From Methylobacterium sp. 77 (GTDB taxonomy: Bacteria > Pseudomonadota > Alphaproteobacteria > Rhizobiales > Beijerinckiaceae), in NCBI RefSeq assembly GCF_000372825.1, contig NZ_KB910516.1, forward strand, positions 1,396,011 to 1,460,010: a stretch of DNA of 64,000 nucleotides, read 5' to 3'. Position 1 is the first letter of the stretch. Each line of letters starts with the position of its first letter. The notes beneath the pieces were generated by a model. It was given only the letters and a program-made list of their open reading frames with translations. It was not told the DNA's origin and ran no database searches. The position numbers and the translations under genes were made by a program. This document shows positions 63,508 through 64,000 of this stretch, piece after piece.

Positions 63508-63783
63508 GGAACCGTCCTCAGCGCAGAGCGCCTGTAGGATTACTTCGCACTCGGCTTTTATCTGGTCGAGATCGAGCGGGCGCGATCCCATGATGAGTGG
63601 CTGGTTCTGACCTTGCTTCGTGATCGTGTAGCCGTGTCCGAAGCCGTCGACTGTATAAACCCTCGCACTGTAAATGGAGCGGCCGTCTAAGCTGTATAGA
63701 TCGAGCTGGAAGCCAGGGTTTCCTAAGTCGCACCATACGTACGGCATCCAGAGGCTCCCGGCTTGCTCCGAGAACGCTACCAT
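63478..63783 (-). CDS. Hypothetical protein in prophage scar
   Basis: 101 residues from ATG 63783; upstream ATGs would lengthen it by up to 34 residues. No signal or membrane segment. Central part YVWCDLGNPGFQLDLYSLDGRSIYSARVYTVD looks like a beta-rich domain, then a helix LDQIKAECEVILQALCAED. It overlaps the end of the lysozyme relic. No family recognised. Confidence 0.5.
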   Translation of the reverse strand: MVAFSEQAGSLWMPYVWCDLGNPGFQLDLYSLDGRSIYSARVYTVDGFGHGYTITKQGQNQPLIMGSRPLDLDQIKAECEVILQALCAEDGSLPEPGPHEP

Positions 63784-63832
63784 ACCGAGCCGGCCGGTCC
63801 TGCCGCGTAATCCCTGACATCGTGTGATCATT

Positions 63833-63997
63833 ATGACCCGCTTGCTCACACCCGCGGCACTGGCGCTCGCCCGCGCCGTCTCCACCGCGTTCGCTCAGAC
63901 GCTGTCTCCGACCATCCTTCCGGTCCAGCGGGGCCGCATGGCCGACCGCTTGTTCAAGGTCGCCGCCGAGGCCCTCTATCTGGCTGATCACCATTGA
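63833..63997 (+). CDS. 54-residue exported protein, possible
   Basis: A 54-codon frame at the window edge, ATG 63833 to TGA 63995-63997. It begins with a signal-like segment (MTRLLTPAALALARAVSTAFAQ) and ends AAEALYLADHH. It is divergent from the gene at 63478. No family is known and no strong ribosome-binding site is seen, so it is reported as a candidate. Confidence 0.35.
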   Translation: MTRLLTPAALALARAVSTAFAQTLSPTILPVQRGRMADRLFKVAAEALYLADHH

Positions 63998-64000
63998 CGC

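Noticed and set aside
1..64000. A CRISPR array or rRNA genes
   Set aside because: No regularly spaced repeats and no rRNA signature sequences were seen in the window.

Overview
The window is a high-G+C alphaproteobacterial chromosome segment, most likely Methylobacteriaceae (Methylobacterium/Methylorubrum or a close relative). That placement is an inference from codon and G+C style, the TamA/TamB, DUF3750, DUF6481 and DUF6538 families and the tRNA set; no marker gene fixes the genus.

Positions 1 to about 17,110 form an accessory island that ends at a tRNA-Gln(CUG). A tyrosine recombinase lies against the 3' end of that tRNA, the usual arrangement for a tRNA-integrated island; the left boundary is not visible and probably lies outside the window. 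The cargo is dense in predicted nucleic-acid-attacking genes: (i) a giant protein with a sacsin/Hsp90-type ATPase at one end and a DUF3883 nuclease-like domain at the other; (ii) hsdM, a 38-codon ORF, hsdS, an SMC/ABC-type AAA ATPase and an HNH nuclease, tightly coupled, with no hsdR in the window and with the last two genes resembling a Septu PtuA/PtuB pair; (iii) a minus-strand pair made of a beta-CASP metallo-beta-lactamase nuclease and a previously unnamed protein with PD-(D/E)XK and QxxxY motifs, divergent from a small XRE regulator. A broken tRNA-Thr 3' half between (i) and (ii) suggests the island was assembled in more than one step.

Positions 17,110 to 27,550 look like ordinary genome: a molybdopterin/2Fe-2S/c-type cytochrome oxidoreductase operon (isoquinoline-1-oxidoreductase type), an exported polysaccharide-deacetylase-like protein, an exported protein of unknown function, an AT-rich intergenic patch, and glpD-glpK for glycerol use. 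tRNA-Cys and tRNA-Asn follow.

Positions 28,300 to 37,320 are a cell-surface polysaccharide cluster: two glycosyltransferases, a tandem two-domain polysaccharide pyruvyl transferase with an A10 run in the linker, a UDP-sugar epimerase, a short RTX C-terminal fragment and an outer-membrane beta-barrel protein.

Positions 37,400 to 46,030 hold a periplasmic protease-inhibitor lipoprotein, a self-contained class I cytochrome P450 system (P450, ferredoxin reductase, ferredoxin) below GNAT and DUF3750 genes, a ZnuD-like TonB receptor preceded by a Zur-like palindrome, DUF6481 and cold-shock genes. Positions 46,600 to 54,915 carry tamA-tamB (with a multi-hairpin repeat between them) and a DUF47/Pit phosphate-uptake pair.

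Positions 54,900 to 61,650 contain an ABC-F protein, a peptide-deformylase-like protein lacking two metal ligands, and a run of small exported or cytosolic hypotheticals. The last 2.3 kb is a decayed prophage scar: broken recombinase and lysozyme genes and a few very small ORFs.
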